Below are positions 6,042-7,404 of a stretch of 7,404 bases of DNA, in pieces (the stretch's first letter is position 1; each line of letters begins with the position of its first letter). Both the position numbers and the translations under genes were made by a program. Origin of the DNA: Desulfobulbaceae bacterium (GTDB taxonomy: Bacteria; Desulfobacterota; Desulfobulbia; Desulfobulbales; Desulfocapsaceae); assembly GCA_027067035.1 (NCBI GenBank), contig JAMOMO010000381.1, positions 1-7,404 on the forward strand, read 5' to 3'. The notes beneath the pieces were generated by a model. That model was given only the letters and a program-made list of their open reading frames with translations, was not told the DNA's origin and ran no database searches.

Positions 6042-7086
6042 GCAGCAGCTCTTCGTAGGCCTCTGTGAGACGGATAAATGCCTCCTGCTCGCCTCCCGTA
6101 TCCGGATGGATGGATTTTGCCTTCAGGCGGTAAAGCCGGGTAATTTCCTTTTTGCTTGCCTTCCTCAGGGTCTCCTCTGATTCTTCAAATATGGTGGCAA
6201 GCTCATCCCTGCTTACCCGGTTTTTTCCTCCGGGCCGTTGCGGACGCCGATGGTCGTTCATGAACTCTTCAGCCTGCTCAAACCCTCTGTTGCGGCGTGG
6301 AAAGCTGGAGTCAAAAAAGAGAATCAGGTAGCGGACAAGGTAGTCCGGGAGGCGGCTGAAGTCCATGCGCTCCTGCCAGAATTCGCGGTCATCGTTGAGT
6401 AAGCAGAGTTCAGCAAGGAATGCCTCGTCAATTTTTTCAGCCGGAAGGGCCTGGGGAATGCTCCTGGCAAAGCTCTCAGTAAAATGCCTCTGCAGGTCCA
6501 GGCTCGCGTAAAGGTAGGATTTTAATTCATGCTCCCTGAGACGAGCCTCTTCACTGAGGAAGTACTGTTCAAGTTCATCCCGTGACCTGTTAAGGAGTTT
6601 CGCCTCAAGCCGTGGCGGCATTGTAAAGACTCGTCCCTGGTCAGTGGCGCCGAAACGAAGAAAGTGGAGACGCCGTTTGTCAAAGGAGTGTGCCGAATGT
6701 CCATTGAAGGAGATGAGCTTTCCTCCGGGTGCCAGGGCTGATGCGTTGCTGCCGCGATAAAAGAAATGTTCCATCTTCCGCTGCACTCCCGGATCCACAA
6801 AGGGCCACAGGAGTTGTTCCAGTTCTGATTCCATATCACGCCCGCAGAGCTTTTCAATCCGGTAGACAAGGTCGGTATCCAGGTGAAAGCAGGTGTCATT
6901 GGGGTAATGGAGATACTGACCGGGGTCCGTACCAAGTCCGGTCAGTTCCGTTGTCTTGAACGTATCCGCTGCGCTGTCCCAGAAGGAGAGGCGGAGGCTG
7001 TATCGCGTGGGGCGGTCCAGTACGGTACGAAACAGATAGATGGCAGGCTTCGGCTCACCATGCTTTTTCAGGCTGTTATTTGTCAC
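6022..7086 (-). CDS. Uncharacterised protein with C-terminal J-domain
   Basis: The 354-residue product ends in a J-domain (about 294-350). Helix II is at about 313-326, the invariant HPD tripeptide at 327-329 is followed by a short TGG turn, and helix III (AFIRLTEAYEELL) is at about 336-348. HPD is what stimulates the ATPase of DnaK-type Hsp70. Helix I is divergent and lacks the usual Tyr-Tyr-x-x-Leu pattern. The 290-residue N-terminal part is soluble-looking, charged and rich in Arg, Glu and Phe; I do not recognise its family. There is no signal peptide, membrane segment, zinc-finger or Gly/Phe region, so it is not DnaJ or CbpA. The start is a GTG overlapping the end of hemH by 11 bases. No good Shine-Dalgarno is seen and no later ATG/GTG/TTG lies close in frame. 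A role as a substrate-specific Hsp70 co-chaperone is inference. Confidence 0.85.
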   Translation of the reverse strand: MTNNSLKKHGEPKPAIYLFRTVLDRPTRYSLRLSFWDSAADTFKTTELTGLGTDPGQYLHYPNDTCFHLDTDLVYRIEKLCGRDMESELEQLLWPFVDPGVQRKMEHFFYRGSNASALAPGGKLISFNGHSAHSFDKRRLHFLRFGATDQGRVFTMPPRLEAKLLNRSRDELEQYFLSEEARLREHELKSYLYASLDLQRHFTESFARSIPQALPAEKIDEAFLAELCLLNDDREFWQERMDFSRLPDYLVRYLILFFDSSFPRRNRGFEQAEEFMNDHRRPQRPGGKNRVSRDELATIFEESEETLRKASKKEITRLYRLKAKSIHPDTGGEQEAFIRLTEAYEELLRQKEGQ

Positions 7087-7404
7087 AGTTCAGTATAAGT
7101 TTTTTGAGCCCGGTGATAAATGCAGGGTTACAGTTCAGGGCTTTTATGGATTCAAGCCGCATTCCAAGGTCCCTGGCCTGGTTTCTGTACAGTATCTCTA
7201 TCTCATAGAGGGTTTCCACATGGTCTGAAACAAAGCTGACGGGTACCATGAGGATATTCTTACACCCTTCTTCAGCAAGGGATTGCAGCATGTCGGGAGT
7301 TGAGGGCGAGAGCCATTCTACCGGTCCGGATCTGCTCTGGAAGCAGAGCTTTCCGGGTAGTCCGGTGATTTCTTCAATGTGGGCTATGGATGCCTTGATA
7401 TGGT
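7076..7404 (-). CDS. hemH: Ferrochelatase, C-terminal part (5' end outside window)
   Basis: Ferrochelatase inserts Fe2+ into a porphyrin, the last or next-to-last step of haem synthesis depending on the pathway. Only the last 108 residues are in the window; the family is usually about 310-350 long, so roughly a third is visible. Diagnostic segments are FQSRSGPVEWLSPST, then the hydrophobic strand NILMVPVSFVSDHVETLYEI. The latter contains the conserved catalytic Glu (in HVETL) that matches Glu264 of the Bacillus subtilis enzyme. A late ALNCNPAFI stretch follows, like the LN-x-x-P near family C-termini. The partner His lies upstream, outside the window. The frame is open to the edge and the stop TAA overlaps the start of the J-domain gene, so the two are likely co-transcribed. 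The truncation is due only to the window edge. Confidence 0.95.
   Translation of the reverse strand, partial: HIKASIAHIEEITGLPGKLCFQSRSGPVEWLSPSTPDMLQSLAEEGCKNILMVPVSFVSDHVETLYEIEILYRNQARDLGMRLESIKALNCNPAFITGLKKLILNCDK

Overview
The window is an ordinary bacterial chromosomal segment. It carries an intact rod-shape (elongasome) gene cluster on the + strand, with minus-strand genes on either side. MreB, MreC, MreD, a class B PBP2 and RodA in this order, together with their protein sequences, suit a Gram-negative rod. The style of MreB and PBP2 (Cys-rich zinc-type motif, SCD motif) reminds me of Desulfobacterota (formerly Deltaproteobacteria), perhaps Desulfobulbales. That assignment is an impression from the sequences, not a search result.

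Layout: 5-80 (-) is a complete tRNA-Ala(GGC) with an encoded CCA end. 81-365 is a divergent intergenic region holding a promoter-like site for the tRNA, a good sigma-70-type promoter pointing toward mreB, and a potentially structured leader ending in a seven-T run. 366-6006 (+) holds mreB, mreC, mreD, mrdA (PBP2) and rodA. The last four are tightly packed: a 2-bp gap, then an ATGA overlap, then a 30-bp gap. A 66-bp gap separates mreB from mreC. 6007-6021 is a 15-bp gap between convergent stop codons, covered by a hairpin without a U-tract. 6022-7086 (-) is an unfamiliar 354-residue protein with a C-terminal J-domain. 7076-7404 (-) is the 3' third of hemH (ferrochelatase), which overlaps the J-domain gene by 11 bases and is cut by the window edge.

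How the genes work together: MreB filaments lie on the inner face of the inner membrane. MreC and MreD link them to the periplasm, where MreC activates PBP2. PBP2 (transpeptidase) pairs with RodA (SEDS glycosyltransferase) to make side-wall peptidoglycan. This is a well-known system and every key motif I looked for is present, so the five genes are probably functional and co-transcribed from the promoter near 184-212. On the other strand, hemH and the J-domain gene look translationally coupled.

I found no mobile element, CRISPR array or defence system. The least explained items are the J-domain protein and the possible structured leader or small RNA upstream of mreB.
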